This document shows positions 19,595 through 28,755 of a DNA stretch of 64,000 bases, piece by piece; within the stretch, counting starts at the first letter, position 1, and the number at the start of each line of letters is the position of its first letter. A program made the translations under genes and the position numbers. The stretch is from Vibrio salilacus (GTDB lineage Bacteria > Pseudomonadota > Gammaproteobacteria > Enterobacterales > Vibrionaceae): the NCBI RefSeq assembly GCF_002811245.1, contig NZ_NIVQ01000011.1, forward strand, positions 54,510 to 118,509. The letters run 5' to 3'. Under the pieces are notes generated by a model. The model searched no databases and was not told the origin of the DNA. It was given only the letters and a program-made list of their open reading frames with translations.

Positions 19595-21033
19595 TAATTG
19601 CTCTCCCGCTGAGTTTTGAGCTCGAAAGTAATAATATCTTGTTCATTTCGGCCAATTTTGAGCTGTTCAAAGGTTCGTCCCACTAGACTCAACTCGTGTT
19701 TAAACTGATTTACCCAATTCGGAATCGCTTGTGGACTTTGAGCTAATCCAGTTAAATCAAGGCCGTTGCCATCAATTCGGATCGTCTGTAACGAAATATC
19801 ATTGCGCCCTAACGTCGCGAGTGAACGCAGCACTGATGAGTACCCCACTTGCTGTGATTGAACGAATTTCTCAACCGCCGCCAACGCACTCTGGTTAGCA
19901 TCTATCTCTAATTGTAGCCTAGCAATCGCCGCCTCTTTGGCTGCGCTCGGTTTATGCTGATTCAATTGCTCGGTTAGCTGAGTCATCTGTTGTTTAAATG
20001 CCGCTTGCTGGCGAGTGTGCTCAGCCAATTGCTGGGTTAAATCACGCTGTTGGTAATAGAGATTCGCTGCCACCACCACTAACAAGATCGCCGCGAATCC
20101 CCATCCTATCGCGATATTGGTCAGTGTAACGTATTCTTTTTTCGGCCTTAATTCTTCAGGAAAGAGGTTTATTTCAGCGTGGGGCAAGTTTTCGCACACG
20201 CGCACTAGAATTTCACCGGACCATTCGGCCTGCTCAGACAACCGCGCCGTTTTAACACTCAAACGTTGATTTAATGCTTCGACCATCTCTTGCTGCGACT
20301 CTTCATCACAACAGATCATCATTGTATGCAAAGGGGCAGAACGAAGCTGAGAGGAGAGATAATCAATCGAGCGCTGTAGTTCAAGAGCAATACCATCGAG
20401 CTGTAGCGCACTGCTTGCGACACCGGTTAATGGCGGTGTTATACCGCGCATCGTTCTTTGAAAAGCGCTTTGAGAATTAATAAACGCACTGACTCGAAAC
20501 GCCCCTTGTTGGCTGCGTTGCAATAACAAGAAGTGACTCAACTCGCCCGCGGAATGGCCCCAGATTTCATCTTCAACCAAGACACGCTCAAGTTCGATAG
20601 ATAGTGCCATCAGCGTTCGATATAACTGACTGACTAAACCTTTATCGACCACGTAAACTTGCAGCTTGTTATTGGTCGACAAATACATCGAGTCAATAAT
20701 AACATCCGAGATTCGCTCACTAATGAGTTCTTTCAGCAAAAATGGCAGTGCCTGAGCTAACTCTTCCTCTGGCACATTAGGTTTGTCTATCTGATAAGTT
20801 TTATAAAGCGAAGAGTGTAATACCACATCCAATTTAACATGTGTGATAGTCAGCCCTTGCAGTGTGTCAGTCAGCACTTGTTGCCATGGCTGACCATTGA
20901 GCTCAACCTGACGCGGTAATTCACTGTGCAAAGAGGAAGAAAAAAACAACGCGCTCGGCTGCACAACCACATAGAGATGTGTCGAGGATTGCTCGCTGCG
21001 TTTAAACCTATTGATTATCGATTGAATGCTCAT
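19594..21033 (-). CDS. mshI: MSHA biogenesis protein MshI (PilM/PilN-like)
   Basis: 479-aa protein combining an N-terminal cytoplasmic actin-like PilM/GspL-type domain (about 1-290) with a membrane helix (about 308-327, AIGWGFAAILLVVVAANLYY). A periplasmic coiled coil (about 330-390) and a small PilN-like domain follow. It forms the inner-membrane assembly platform with MshJ and MshK. The start lies 5 bp after csrD, so csrD and mshI are likely cotranscribed. Confidence 0.9.
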   Translation of the reverse strand: MSIQSIINRFKRSEQSSTHLYVVVQPSALFFSSSLHSELPRQVELNGQPWQQVLTDTLQGLTITHVKLDVVLHSSLYKTYQIDKPNVPEEELAQALPFLLKELISERISDVIIDSMYLSTNNKLQVYVVDKGLVSQLYRTLMALSIELERVLVEDEIWGHSAGELSHFLLLQRSQQGAFRVSAFINSQSAFQRTMRGITPPLTGVASSALQLDGIALELQRSIDYLSSQLRSAPLHTMMICCDEESQQEMVEALNQRLSVKTARLSEQAEWSGEILVRVCENLPHAEINLFPEELRPKKEYVTLTNIAIGWGFAAILLVVVAANLYYQQRDLTQQLAEHTRQQAAFKQQMTQLTEQLNQHKPSAAKEAAIARLQLEIDANQSALAAVEKFVQSQQVGYSSVLRSLATLGRNDISLQTIRIDGNGLDLTGLAQSPQAIPNWVNQFKHELSLVGRTFEQLKIGRNEQDIITFELKTQRESN

Positions 21034-21038
21034 CTAAT

Positions 21039-23051
21039 TCACTTTACTTTACGCCACCGGTTGCGACGACCGATTTGCACTTTATGTTCTGATGATTTTG
21101 CGGGAGGGAGCGACGCTTGCAGAGGCAATAACTGAGTTTCTTCACTCAAATAGCGCCCTTGTACTCCATGAATGCCTAATTGTACACTGGTGTGGTACTC
21201 GGCCTTATTATCCACCCCAACCGCAATCAGCTTAGTCGCTAGCCCTTCACACGCCCCAAGTAAACTTCTGACAAACAACTGATTTTCATCACGTTGATCG
21301 ATTCTCTTTATCAAGCTACGGTGCAGTTTTAAATAGCTTACGGGTAAATCTTTGAGGTAATGCGTACTGACAATGGAGCGACCAGCTTGACCGACCGCGA
21401 CCTGACAACCAAGCCCCACGATCATTTTGGTCACGGGTCGCATGTAATCAAGATGTTTAACCAAACGCGCTTCGGTGAATTCAAAGATCAACCGCTGACG
21501 CAAGCTGATGCTAAGCTGCAGAATTTCATCACGAAACCATTTAAAATACTCGCGTTCTGCAAAAGGTATCACATGCAAATTGATCGAGTAACTCTCTGAG
21601 CTATCAAATTGTTTTAAATGTCGCATAATGGCAGAAAAAGCAGCCTTATCGAGAACCCCTTCGTAACCTATGGATTCAATTGCTGAGTTGAACCTAGACG
21701 CTTTGATCACTCCCTTTTCTGGATCATTGATTCGTGCAAACAGCTCATGGTGCGCACAGAAAAGATCTTGATGTGAGTTAAGCAAATAACACGGCTGGGC
21801 AAAGATGTAGATATGTTCTGGTTTTAATGCCACATCAAAAAGTGTCCGCCAGCGAACGCTACCTCGTTCTTCTTGTTGCACATGGTGCTTATGAAAACGA
21901 CTCCAAGTATTCATCCCTTGTAACTGAGCACTTTTCAATGCGGTTTCAGCTTCATCGATGATACGCCCTTGGCTTTCTCCTTCACGGTACATACTCACGC
22001 CAATGTGCACCCAATTGTCAACATCGAGAGGCTGCGGTGGGGTGAGCTTAGTAAGCTGTTTCAGACATTGAGTGGCGATATGAGAGACATCTTTGCTCGA
22101 TAAACTCGGCGCGAAAATAGCAAAGTCAGAGCTGTAGTAACGTGACAAAATGACGTCAGGAAAGCGTTGAATGATATTATTAAGCCCTTCACCCACATCC
22201 ACCAAGAAGTCATTTGCGACCTGTTTCCCCTGCTCTTCTTCTATCTGCTCCCAATCATCAATCCGTAACATCAACACGCCGCCATGGGCGCCATTTTCAG
22301 ACAGTGCCGCTTCCAGTTTACTATCAAATAGTACTCGATTAGCGGTCCCAGTCAGTTGGTCTAAAAAAGTTTGAGTTCGAATAAAGGTATCGAAACGACT
22401 GCGCTCTTGCCGCGCATCTTGTAACTCTTCAATTAATCGGTCTAACGCTTCACTGGCGGTATAAGGCCACTCTCGTTCATCGCCTTTGGCGTATTCTTCG
22501 ACTCGGCCGGCTAAAATCATCCGTCCACGCTCTTCGAGCATTTCTGAGCCATACAATTGCTCTTTGAGCCACTTCAAACCACGCAGCAAACAAAACACCA
22601 CTAAACCAATCGCGAGCGTGATCGACCACAACGCCTGCATTGAATAGCCAAAACCAATATAAGGGGGGATTGCTTTCAAGCGAATTTGGTAGTCGCGATT
22701 ACGTTCTAGCGTGTACTCCACCTCATACAGCAACTCACTCGCCACTTTTGATGAAGTATCTTTGAAGCGATAAATTACACCATATGAAGAGAGCAACTCC
22801 ATTTCAACAACACTTGAGGCTTGCAACATTTTTGGCATCCAACGCTGGAGAGAGTATGCCGCGTCAGGGTCTTCCATCTCTTTATCGACCACATCGACGA
22901 TCCCTTGCAAAGAGTGGTCAAGATATTCCTGGCCTAATCGTTTGAACGATAAAGTGCCACCTAAGAACAGGATAAACATCGCGCTGATAACAATAACAGT
23001 TACAAACGCAACCAAGCGTGTACTCAGTTTTAAGGTAGGCGTGTACCTCAT
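21039..23051 (-). CDS. csrD: Degenerate GGDEF-EAL regulator CsrD (MshH)
   Basis: 670-aa membrane protein. Two membrane helices (about residues 15-35 and 136-158) flank a periplasmic sensor segment. A HAMP-like linker, a GGDEF-like domain (about 220-375) and an EAL-like domain (about 395-645) follow. The GGDEF signature is replaced by YYSSDFAIFAP and the EAL motif reads HELFARI, so cyclase and phosphodiesterase activity are not expected. In E. coli CsrD targets the sRNAs CsrB/CsrC for RNase E decay. It heads the msh locus (named mshH in V. cholerae), 5 bp before mshI. Confidence 0.92.
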   Translation of the reverse strand: MRYTPTLKLSTRLVAFVTVIVISAMFILFLGGTLSFKRLGQEYLDHSLQGIVDVVDKEMEDPDAAYSLQRWMPKMLQASSVVEMELLSSYGVIYRFKDTSSKVASELLYEVEYTLERNRDYQIRLKAIPPYIGFGYSMQALWSITLAIGLVVFCLLRGLKWLKEQLYGSEMLEERGRMILAGRVEEYAKGDEREWPYTASEALDRLIEELQDARQERSRFDTFIRTQTFLDQLTGTANRVLFDSKLEAALSENGAHGGVLMLRIDDWEQIEEEQGKQVANDFLVDVGEGLNNIIQRFPDVILSRYYSSDFAIFAPSLSSKDVSHIATQCLKQLTKLTPPQPLDVDNWVHIGVSMYREGESQGRIIDEAETALKSAQLQGMNTWSRFHKHHVQQEERGSVRWRTLFDVALKPEHIYIFAQPCYLLNSHQDLFCAHHELFARINDPEKGVIKASRFNSAIESIGYEGVLDKAAFSAIMRHLKQFDSSESYSINLHVIPFAEREYFKWFRDEILQLSISLRQRLIFEFTEARLVKHLDYMRPVTKMIVGLGCQVAVGQAGRSIVSTHYLKDLPVSYLKLHRSLIKRIDQRDENQLFVRSLLGACEGLATKLIAVGVDNKAEYHTSVQLGIHGVQGRYLSEETQLLPLQASLPPAKSSEHKVQIGRRNRWRKVK

Positions 23052-23170
23052 GAATGCAGAATTCCTTTTCTCAATCGATAATCTTCAGTTATTTCGCGGA
23101 TGCTTTTAGCTTATAGAGATTAGTGTAGTCAACGACTTATACTCTCGGCGAGTTGCTGAGGTAACTATAT

Positions 23171-23200
23171 AAAAAAGCCGCGACAAGCGCGGCTTTTTTT
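23171..23200 (-). terminator. Intrinsic terminator of ssb
   Basis: GCCGCG and CGCGGC arms around a short loop, bordered by A6 and T7 runs. It lies just downstream of the ssb stop on the minus strand and is roughly symmetrical, so it could work in either direction. Confidence 0.85.
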
Positions 23201-23213
23201 CAATAATAATCCA

Positions 23214-23759
23214 TTAAAACGGGATGTCGTCATCAAAATCCATCGGCGGCTCATTATATTGAGGCTGCGCCTGCTGTGGTTGAGATTGAGGTTGCTGCGC
23301 TGGCTGCTTTTGCATCGCCGGCTGTTGAGGTTGTCCCCAACCACCTTGCTGAGCTTGTTGAGGTTGAGATTGCCCCATACCACCTTGAGCTGGTGCACCA
23401 CCTTGCGCACGGCCACCTAACATTTGCAGAACCCCCGTGTAACCTTGGACCACAACTTCCGTTGTATAACGGTCTTGGCCGCTTTGGTCTTGCCACTTAC
23501 GCGTCTGCAATTGACCTTCTACATAGACTTGAGAGCCTTTACGTAGATATTCGCCCGCCACTTCGGCCAACTTGCCAAACAAAGCAACACGATGCCACTC
23601 TGTTTTTTCACGCTGTTCGCCCGTCGCTTTATCACGCCATGATTCAGACGTTGCAATAGTAATGTTGGCAACTGCACCGCCACTCGGCATGAAACGTACC
23701 TCTGGGTCAGTGCCCAGATTACCGACTAAAATAACTTTGTTCACTCCACGGCTAGCCAT
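23214..23759 (-). CDS. ssb: Single-stranded DNA-binding protein
   Basis: 181-aa SSB, coating ssDNA during replication, repair and recombination. The OB fold spans residues 1-110 ([19 protein letters not shown], then [18 protein letters not shown]). A Gln/Gly/Pro-rich low-complexity linker runs about 115-170 and ends in the acidic partner-binding tip DFDDDIPF. Length is usual for Vibrio. The gene is divergent from qstR. The 127-aa open frame antisense to the linker is a compositional shadow. Confidence 0.98.
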   Translation of the reverse strand: MASRGVNKVILVGNLGTDPEVRFMPSGGAVANITIATSESWRDKATGEQREKTEWHRVALFGKLAEVAGEYLRKGSQVYVEGQLQTRKWQDQSGQDRYTTEVVVQGYTGVLQMLGGRAQGGAPAQGGMGQSQPQQAQQGGWGQPQQPAMQKQPAQQPQSQPQQAQPQYNEPPMDFDDDIPF

Positions 23760-24098
23760 GTTTTGCTCCGTCTAAATTTGGGTTGTTCATAAAATAGCAC
23801 ATAAGGATAACACGCTTTGTGCTCGCAACAAATCTCTCAACCACAATGTCGTTTCAGTTTATCAAGCAACATCAAACTGAGTCCATTTTTAGAGTCGTCT
23901 CAAGCTGTAACAATGCTGAGTAATCAGTAAATTACCTAGCCATATGAATCGCAGCGCAAACACTCAACCAAAATTAGCGCACCTCTAAGACTTGCCGCAC
24001 TCTGTCACTAAATTATTACAACCTTAGGGTCTGTTTATCTTTCACGGTTAAATTTGTTCGAAAAATCAACAGACCCTAGTATTAGAGGACATGACATT
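23760..24098. other. ssb-qstR divergent intergenic region
   Basis: A 339-bp AT-rich gap carrying the promoters of ssb (minus) and qstR (plus). No ORF worth calling was found. Its right quarter is a 56-bp imperfect inverted repeat (24024-24079), listed separately. I saw no clear LexA box for ssb here. Confidence 0.6.
24024..24079. mobile_element. Candidate 56-bp MITE-like inverted repeat in the qstR leader
   Basis: Two 20-bp arms (24024-24043 and 24060-24079) match at 17 of 20 positions around a 16-nt centre. The inner termini read GGGTCTGTT and AACAGACCC, each flanked outward by TA. This fits a TA target duplication of an IS630- or IS5-type non-autonomous element. It ends 19 bp before the qstR ATG. 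No transposase is present. It could instead be a regulatory stem-loop. Confidence 0.5.
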
Positions 24099-24746
24099 AT
24101 GGCTAGAAGCATATATACCCGAACCATCTCCTTCCTATGTGAAGACTCATCGCTTAAACAACCGTTTATCGATCAACTAGAACAAAAGTTAGGAATGGTA
24201 ATACCACGAATAATACCAAACGAACTTCTGCTCGCCTTACAACAACACAAACATCGCATTTTGCTGGTTGATTACCATAACTACACTAAGCTTAAAAGCC
24301 AGATACGCGCCCTTCCCTTAGCGGACAAATCCTTTGAAACCATTGTGTTTAACGTTAGCCAGCGATTGACTACTGACGAGCTTTTGGCGTTTGGCCATTT
24401 GAAAGGGGTATTTTATAAAGACATCAATATTGATTTGATCATGCGCGGTTGTGAAGCTGTGATCAACGGAGAAAACTGGCTGCCGAGAAAAGTGACCGCT
24501 CAATTGCTGTTTCACTATCGCAGTGTCGTCGATACGCAAACCACTCCTGCCACCGTCGATCTGACCGCGCGTGAAATTCAAATTTTGCGTTGCCTAATGA
24601 ATGGCTCTTCAAATATACAGATCGCCGAAGACATGTTTATTAGCGAGTTTACCGTGAAATCACACTTGCAAAAGATTTTCAAAAAACTCGGGGCGAAAAA
24701 CCGCGTTCAAGCAGCCGCTTGGGCCAAACAACACATGAGAAACTAA
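24099..24746 (+). CDS. qstR: LuxR/CsgD-type regulator QstR
   Basis: 215-aa transcription factor with an N-terminal receiver-like domain lacking an obvious phosphoacceptor pattern (about 1-140). A C-terminal LuxR-type helix-turn-helix lies at about 148-210 (LTAREIQILRCLMNGSSNIQ, then FTVKSHLQKIFKKLGAKNR). Position beside ssb, before galU and uvrA, matches QstR of V. cholerae, which links TfoX and quorum sensing to competence and type VI secretion genes. The start is the ATG at 24099 with AGAGGA 9 bp upstream; the frame is open to 24054, but that part falls in the inverted repeat. VpsT-type paralogues share the fold, so identity rests partly on synteny. Confidence 0.85.
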   Translation: MARSIYTRTISFLCEDSSLKQPFIDQLEQKLGMVIPRIIPNELLLALQQHKHRILLVDYHNYTKLKSQIRALPLADKSFETIVFNVSQRLTTDELLAFGHLKGVFYKDINIDLIMRGCEAVINGENWLPRKVTAQLLFHYRSVVDTQTTPATVDLTAREIQILRCLMNGSSNIQIAEDMFISEFTVKSHLQKIFKKLGAKNRVQAAAWAKQHMRN

Positions 24747-24856
24747 ATCGACTACAATTGTTTCGTTATTCTGAGCGCACAGTGATTATCTCATTTAGAG
24801 TTTCATGATAAAGTCGCGCCAGTTTGATGAATAATAACAAGTTAAGGGTTCTACTC

Positions 24857-25732
24857 ATGATAAAAAAATGCCTGTTTCCAGCCGCGGGTTACGGTACACG
24901 TTTTTTACCTGCAACCAAATCAATGCCAAAAGAGATGATGCCAGTGGTGAACAAACCATTGATTGAATATGGCGTCGAAGAGGCCATTCAAGCAGGTATG
25001 AATGGAATGTGTATTGTCACTGGACGTGGTAAACACTCGATCATGGACCACTTTGACATGAATTATGAGCTCGAACATCAGATCAGTGGCACCAACAAAG
25101 AAGATCTGCTGATTGATATTCGCGATATTATTGATACCGCCAACTTCACCTATATTCGCCAACGTGAGATGAAAGGTCTCGGTCATGCAATTTTGACCGG
25201 CCGTGAATTAATTGGTGACGAACCGTTTGCGGTGGTTTTAGCCGATGACTTGTGTGTTAACGAGCAGCAAGGTGTACTAGCGCAAATGGTTGCTCTATTT
25301 AAGCAGTTCCGTTGCTCGATTGTTGCTGTGCAAGAGGTGCCAGCGGATGAAACCCATAAATACGGCGTTATTGCCGGTGAGATGATCAAAGACGATATTT
25401 ATCGCGTCGATGACATGGTAGAAAAACCTGAACCAGGCACTGCGCCGAGCAACCTTGCCATTATTGGCCGCTACATTTTAACCCCAGATATTTTTGAGTT
25501 AATCGAAAATACTGAACCCGGTAAAGGCGGCGAAATTCAAATTACCGATGCGCTGCTCAAACAAGCGCAAGCAGGCTGCGTACTTGCCTATAAATTTAAA
25601 GGTCAGCGTTTTGACTGTGGGAGCGTCGAAGGATACATCGAAGCGACCAATTATTGCTTTGAAAACCTCTATCTTAAAGACACCAAGACCTCAGAATTGG
25701 GCAAACAAACCACCACCAAAGAGAGCGAGTAA
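24857..25732 (+). CDS. galU: UTP--glucose-1-phosphate uridylyltransferase
   Basis: 291-aa enzyme making UDP-glucose from UTP and glucose-1-phosphate, feeding LPS core, exopolysaccharide and galactose metabolism. The nucleotide-binding signature PAAGYGTRFLPATKSMPKEM is at residues 8-27, and VEKPEPG and RFDCGSVEGYIEA are present further on. The start at 24857 (MIKKCLFPAAG) has AAGGG 8 bp upstream; the frame opens 11 codons earlier. An intrinsic terminator follows. Confidence 0.95.
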   Translation: MIKKCLFPAAGYGTRFLPATKSMPKEMMPVVNKPLIEYGVEEAIQAGMNGMCIVTGRGKHSIMDHFDMNYELEHQISGTNKEDLLIDIRDIIDTANFTYIRQREMKGLGHAILTGRELIGDEPFAVVLADDLCVNEQQGVLAQMVALFKQFRCSIVAVQEVPADETHKYGVIAGEMIKDDIYRVDDMVEKPEPGTAPSNLAIIGRYILTPDIFELIENTEPGKGGEIQITDALLKQAQAGCVLAYKFKGQRFDCGSVEGYIEATNYCFENLYLKDTKTSELGKQTTTKESE

Positions 25733-25754
25733 TATCAACCTTTGAGTGGTAATG

Positions 25755-25790
25755 AAAGGCAACTTGAATAGTTGCCTTTACTGTTTTTTT
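25755..25790 (+). terminator. Intrinsic terminator of galU
   Basis: AAAGGCAAC-TTGAATA-GTTGCCTTT is followed by ACTG and a T7 run, 22 bp after the galU stop. The tail overlaps the LexA-like site before uvrA. Confidence 0.75.
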
Positions 25791-25796
25791 ATCCAG
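25781..25796 (+). promoter_or_regulatory. LexA-like SOS box upstream of uvrA
   Basis: CTGT-TTTTTTAT-CCAG has the CTGT-N8-NCAG form, one mismatch from the CTGT-N8-ACAG consensus. It sits 68 bp before the uvrA ATG. uvrA is an SOS gene in E. coli, where the site also departs from ACAG. It overlaps the galU terminator tail, so the match could be partly chance. Confidence 0.45.
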
Positions 25797-25863
25797 TATT
25801 TATTGGCACATTTCTCACACTATGTAATACTTAGCCAACTAATTTTTGCATAGAGTGACAAGC

Positions 25864-28686
25864 ATGGATCAGATAGAAGTCCGCGGCGCCCGCACCCATA
25901 ACCTGAAGAACATTAATCTCACCATTCCCCGAGATAAAATCACTGTCATTACTGGTTTATCAGGCTCAGGCAAGTCCTCGCTTGCTTTTGATACCCTCTA
26001 TGCAGAAGGCCAACGTCGTTACGTCGAATCACTCTCTGCTTATGCACGCCAGTTTTTATCCTTGATGGAAAAGCCCGATGTCGACCACATTGAAGGCTTG
26101 TCACCAGCGATATCGATTGAACAAAAATCCACTTCACATAACCCGCGTTCCACGGTTGGAACCATTACCGAAGTGTACGATTACCTGCGTTTACTTTACG
26201 CTCGCGTTGGCGAACCTCGCTGTCCAGAGCACAAAGTTCCCCTTGCGGCGCAAACCATTTCTCAGATGGTCGATAAAGTTTTGGAGTTACCCGCTGGCTC
26301 AAAAATGATGCTACTGGCACCCATCGTCAAAGAGCGAAAAGGCGAGCACGTTAAAACCCTACAGAACTTAGCCGCGCAAGGCTTTATCCGCGCTAGAATC
26401 GATGGTGAAACCTGCGATCTATCCGATCCTCCGACGCTTGAATTACACAAGAAACACACGATTGAGGTGGTGGTTGATCGATTCAAAGTCCGCGATGACT
26501 TGCAACAACGGCTAGCCGAGTCTTTTGAAACCACGTTAGAGCTCTCTGGCGGGATTGCGGTACTTGCACCGATGGAAGGCACAGACGATGAAGTGGTTTT
26601 TTCCGCCAATTTTGCTTGCCCACATTGTGGCTATAGCATGCAAGAACTTGAGCCACGCCTGTTTTCATTCAATAATCCAGCAGGTGCTTGCCATACCTGT
26701 GATGGCTTGGGCGTCCAGCAATACTTTGATCCAGCCAGAGTGATTGTCGATGACAGTTTAAGTTTGGCGCAAGGGGCCATTCGCGGTTGGGATCAAAAGA
26801 ATTATTATTACTTTCAGATGCTTTCATCGCTTGCGGAACATTATGGTTTTGATCTTCATCTGCCGTTTAAGTCATTGGCGAAAAAGACTCGAGAAATCAT
26901 TCTTACCGGTTCAGGCCGAGCTGAGATCGAGTTCAAATACATCAATGACCGCGGTGATATTCGCGTTAAACGTCATCCATTTGAAGGGATTCTTAATACG
27001 CTAGAACGCCGTTATCGTGACACTGAATCCAATGCCGTCCGAGAGGATTTAGCCAAGTACATTTCGACCAAAACCTGCGCTAGCTGTGACGGTAGCCGTT
27101 TGCGCATAGAAGCACGCAATGTCTTTATTAACGATACCACGCTCTCTCAGATCGTTGAGTTAAGTATCGCCGATGCGCTGCGCTTTTTTGCCTCCCTGCA
27201 ACTAGAAGGCCAACGTGCGCAAATCGCTGAAAAAGTGATGAAAGAGATTAACGACCGACTGCAATTTTTAGTCAATGTCGGTCTCAACTACTTAAATTTA
27301 TCCCGCAGTGCCGAAACCCTTTCTGGCGGCGAAGCGCAGCGTATTCGTTTAGCGAGCCAAATTGGTGCCGGACTCGTCGGCGTGATGTATGTGCTTGATG
27401 AGCCTTCCATTGGTTTGCATCAACGTGATAACGAACGTCTACTGAAAACCCTTACCCACCTGCGCGATTTAGGCAATACGGTACTGGTGGTTGAGCATGA
27501 CGAAGATGCAATTCGGATGGCTGATCATGTGATTGATATCGGTCCAGGAGCGGGTGTTCATGGCGGCAATGTGGTTGCGCAAGGCACCATGGCTGAGATC
27601 ATTGCCAACCCTAACTCGCTAACGGGTCAGTATTTAAGTGGCAAACAACAGATCGCCATTCCTGAAACTCGCACGCCTAGAGACAGTAAAAAAGTCGTCG
27701 AACTTATTGGTGCCTCTGGCAACAACTTAAAGAATGTCAACCTCGAGATCCCTGTCGGGCTGTTTAGTTGTATTACCGGTGTTTCTGGGTCGGGTAAATC
27801 CACCTTAATCAACGATACTTTCTTTAAAATTGCTCATACCCAGCTTAACGGCGCCACCACCGCCATGCCAGCGCCGTATAAAAAGATTAAAGGGTTAGAG
27901 CACTTTGATAAGGTTATCGATATTGACCAGAGCCCTATTGGTCGAACACCGCGTTCAAATCCCGCCACTTATACCGGCATCTTTACCCCAATTCGTGAAC
28001 TGTTTGCAGGAACCCAAGAGTCACGCTCACGTGGTTATAAACCAGGGCGTTTTAGCTTTAATGTCCGGGGCGGTCGCTGTGAAGCGTGTCAGGGGGATGG
28101 CGTAATCAAGGTTGAAATGCACTTCTTACCTGATGTTTATGTCCCTTGTGATGTGTGTAAAGGCAAGCGCTACAACCGCGAAACACTAGAGGTTCGCTAT
28201 AAAGGCAAGAGCATTGATGAAGTGCTAGAGATGACGGTAGAAGATGCTCATCAATTCTTCCAGCCCGTCCCTGTGATTGCACGAAAACTGCAAACCTTAA
28301 TCGATGTCGGCCTCTCTTATATTCGTCTTGGTCAGGCCGCAACAACCCTTTCAGGTGGTGAAGCGCAACGGGTCAAACTGGCTCGAGAACTATCCAAACG
28401 CGACACCGGAAAAACCTTGTATATTCTCGATGAGCCGACGACAGGTCTGCACTTCCACGATATCAAGCAGCTACTTGCGGTCTTGCATCGCCTGCGTGAT
28501 CATGGCAACACGGTCGTGGTGATTGAACACAATTTAGATGTGATAAAAACCGCTGACTGGATCATTGACCTAGGGCCTGAAGGTGGCCAAGGTGGCGGCG
28601 ATATTATTGCGTCTGGCACTCCTGAAGCGGTAGCGCTGGTTGAGGGGTCACACACAGCGCGATTCCTTAAACCTATGTTAAGTTAA
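25864..28686 (+). CDS. uvrA: Excinuclease ABC subunit A
   Basis: 940-aa damage-recognition ATPase of nucleotide excision repair. The start at 25864 ([17 protein letters not shown]) matches the family; six upstream codons are in frame. First Walker A GLSGSGKS is at 31-38 and the second, GVSGSGKST, at about 640. Two ABC signatures ([11 protein letters not shown] and [11 protein letters not shown]) and CxxC zinc modules (CPHC...CHTC and CEAC...CDVC) are intact. Length equals E. coli UvrA. It forms the UvrA2B2 complex on damaged DNA. Confidence 0.98.
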   Translation: MDQIEVRGARTHNLKNINLTIPRDKITVITGLSGSGKSSLAFDTLYAEGQRRYVESLSAYARQFLSLMEKPDVDHIEGLSPAISIEQKSTSHNPRSTVGTITEVYDYLRLLYARVGEPRCPEHKVPLAAQTISQMVDKVLELPAGSKMMLLAPIVKERKGEHVKTLQNLAAQGFIRARIDGETCDLSDPPTLELHKKHTIEVVVDRFKVRDDLQQRLAESFETTLELSGGIAVLAPMEGTDDEVVFSANFACPHCGYSMQELEPRLFSFNNPAGACHTCDGLGVQQYFDPARVIVDDSLSLAQGAIRGWDQKNYYYFQMLSSLAEHYGFDLHLPFKSLAKKTREIILTGSGRAEIEFKYINDRGDIRVKRHPFEGILNTLERRYRDTESNAVREDLAKYISTKTCASCDGSRLRIEARNVFINDTTLSQIVELSIADALRFFASLQLEGQRAQIAEKVMKEINDRLQFLVNVGLNYLNLSRSAETLSGGEAQRIRLASQIGAGLVGVMYVLDEPSIGLHQRDNERLLKTLTHLRDLGNTVLVVEHDEDAIRMADHVIDIGPGAGVHGGNVVAQGTMAEIIANPNSLTGQYLSGKQQIAIPETRTPRDSKKVVELIGASGNNLKNVNLEIPVGLFSCITGVSGSGKSTLINDTFFKIAHTQLNGATTAMPAPYKKIKGLEHFDKVIDIDQSPIGRTPRSNPATYTGIFTPIRELFAGTQESRSRGYKPGRFSFNVRGGRCEACQGDGVIKVEMHFLPDVYVPCDVCKGKRYNRETLEVRYKGKSIDEVLEMTVEDAHQFFQPVPVIARKLQTLIDVGLSYIRLGQAATTLSGGEAQRVKLARELSKRDTGKTLYILDEPTTGLHFHDIKQLLAVLHRLRDHGNTVVVIEHNLDVIKTADWIIDLGPEGGQGGGDIIASGTPEAVALVEGSHTARFLKPMLS

Positions 28687-28705
28687 CATTTAGTTGTAAG
28701 ATTAA

Positions 28706-28740
28706 CAGACCAGTGGCTGCCTCACTGGTCTGTTTTTTTT
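28706..28740 (+). terminator. Intrinsic terminator of uvrA
   Basis: A 10-bp stem CAGACCAGTG / CACTGGTCTG with a 7-nt loop is followed directly by T8. It lies 20 bp after the uvrA stop and 15 bp before pglL. Confidence 0.92.
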
Positions 28741-28755
28741 GAGGTGTTGTAATTT

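Noticed and set aside
23276..23659. 127-codon plus-strand frame antisense to ssb
   Set aside because: Arises from the Gln/Gly-rich linker of ssb; composition is a mirror of CAG/GGT codons.
28706..28732. Second copy of the qstR-type mobile palindrome (shares AACAGACC/GGTCTGTT)
   Set aside because: Only about 8 bp are shared; it is an ordinary terminator hairpin with T8 after uvrA.
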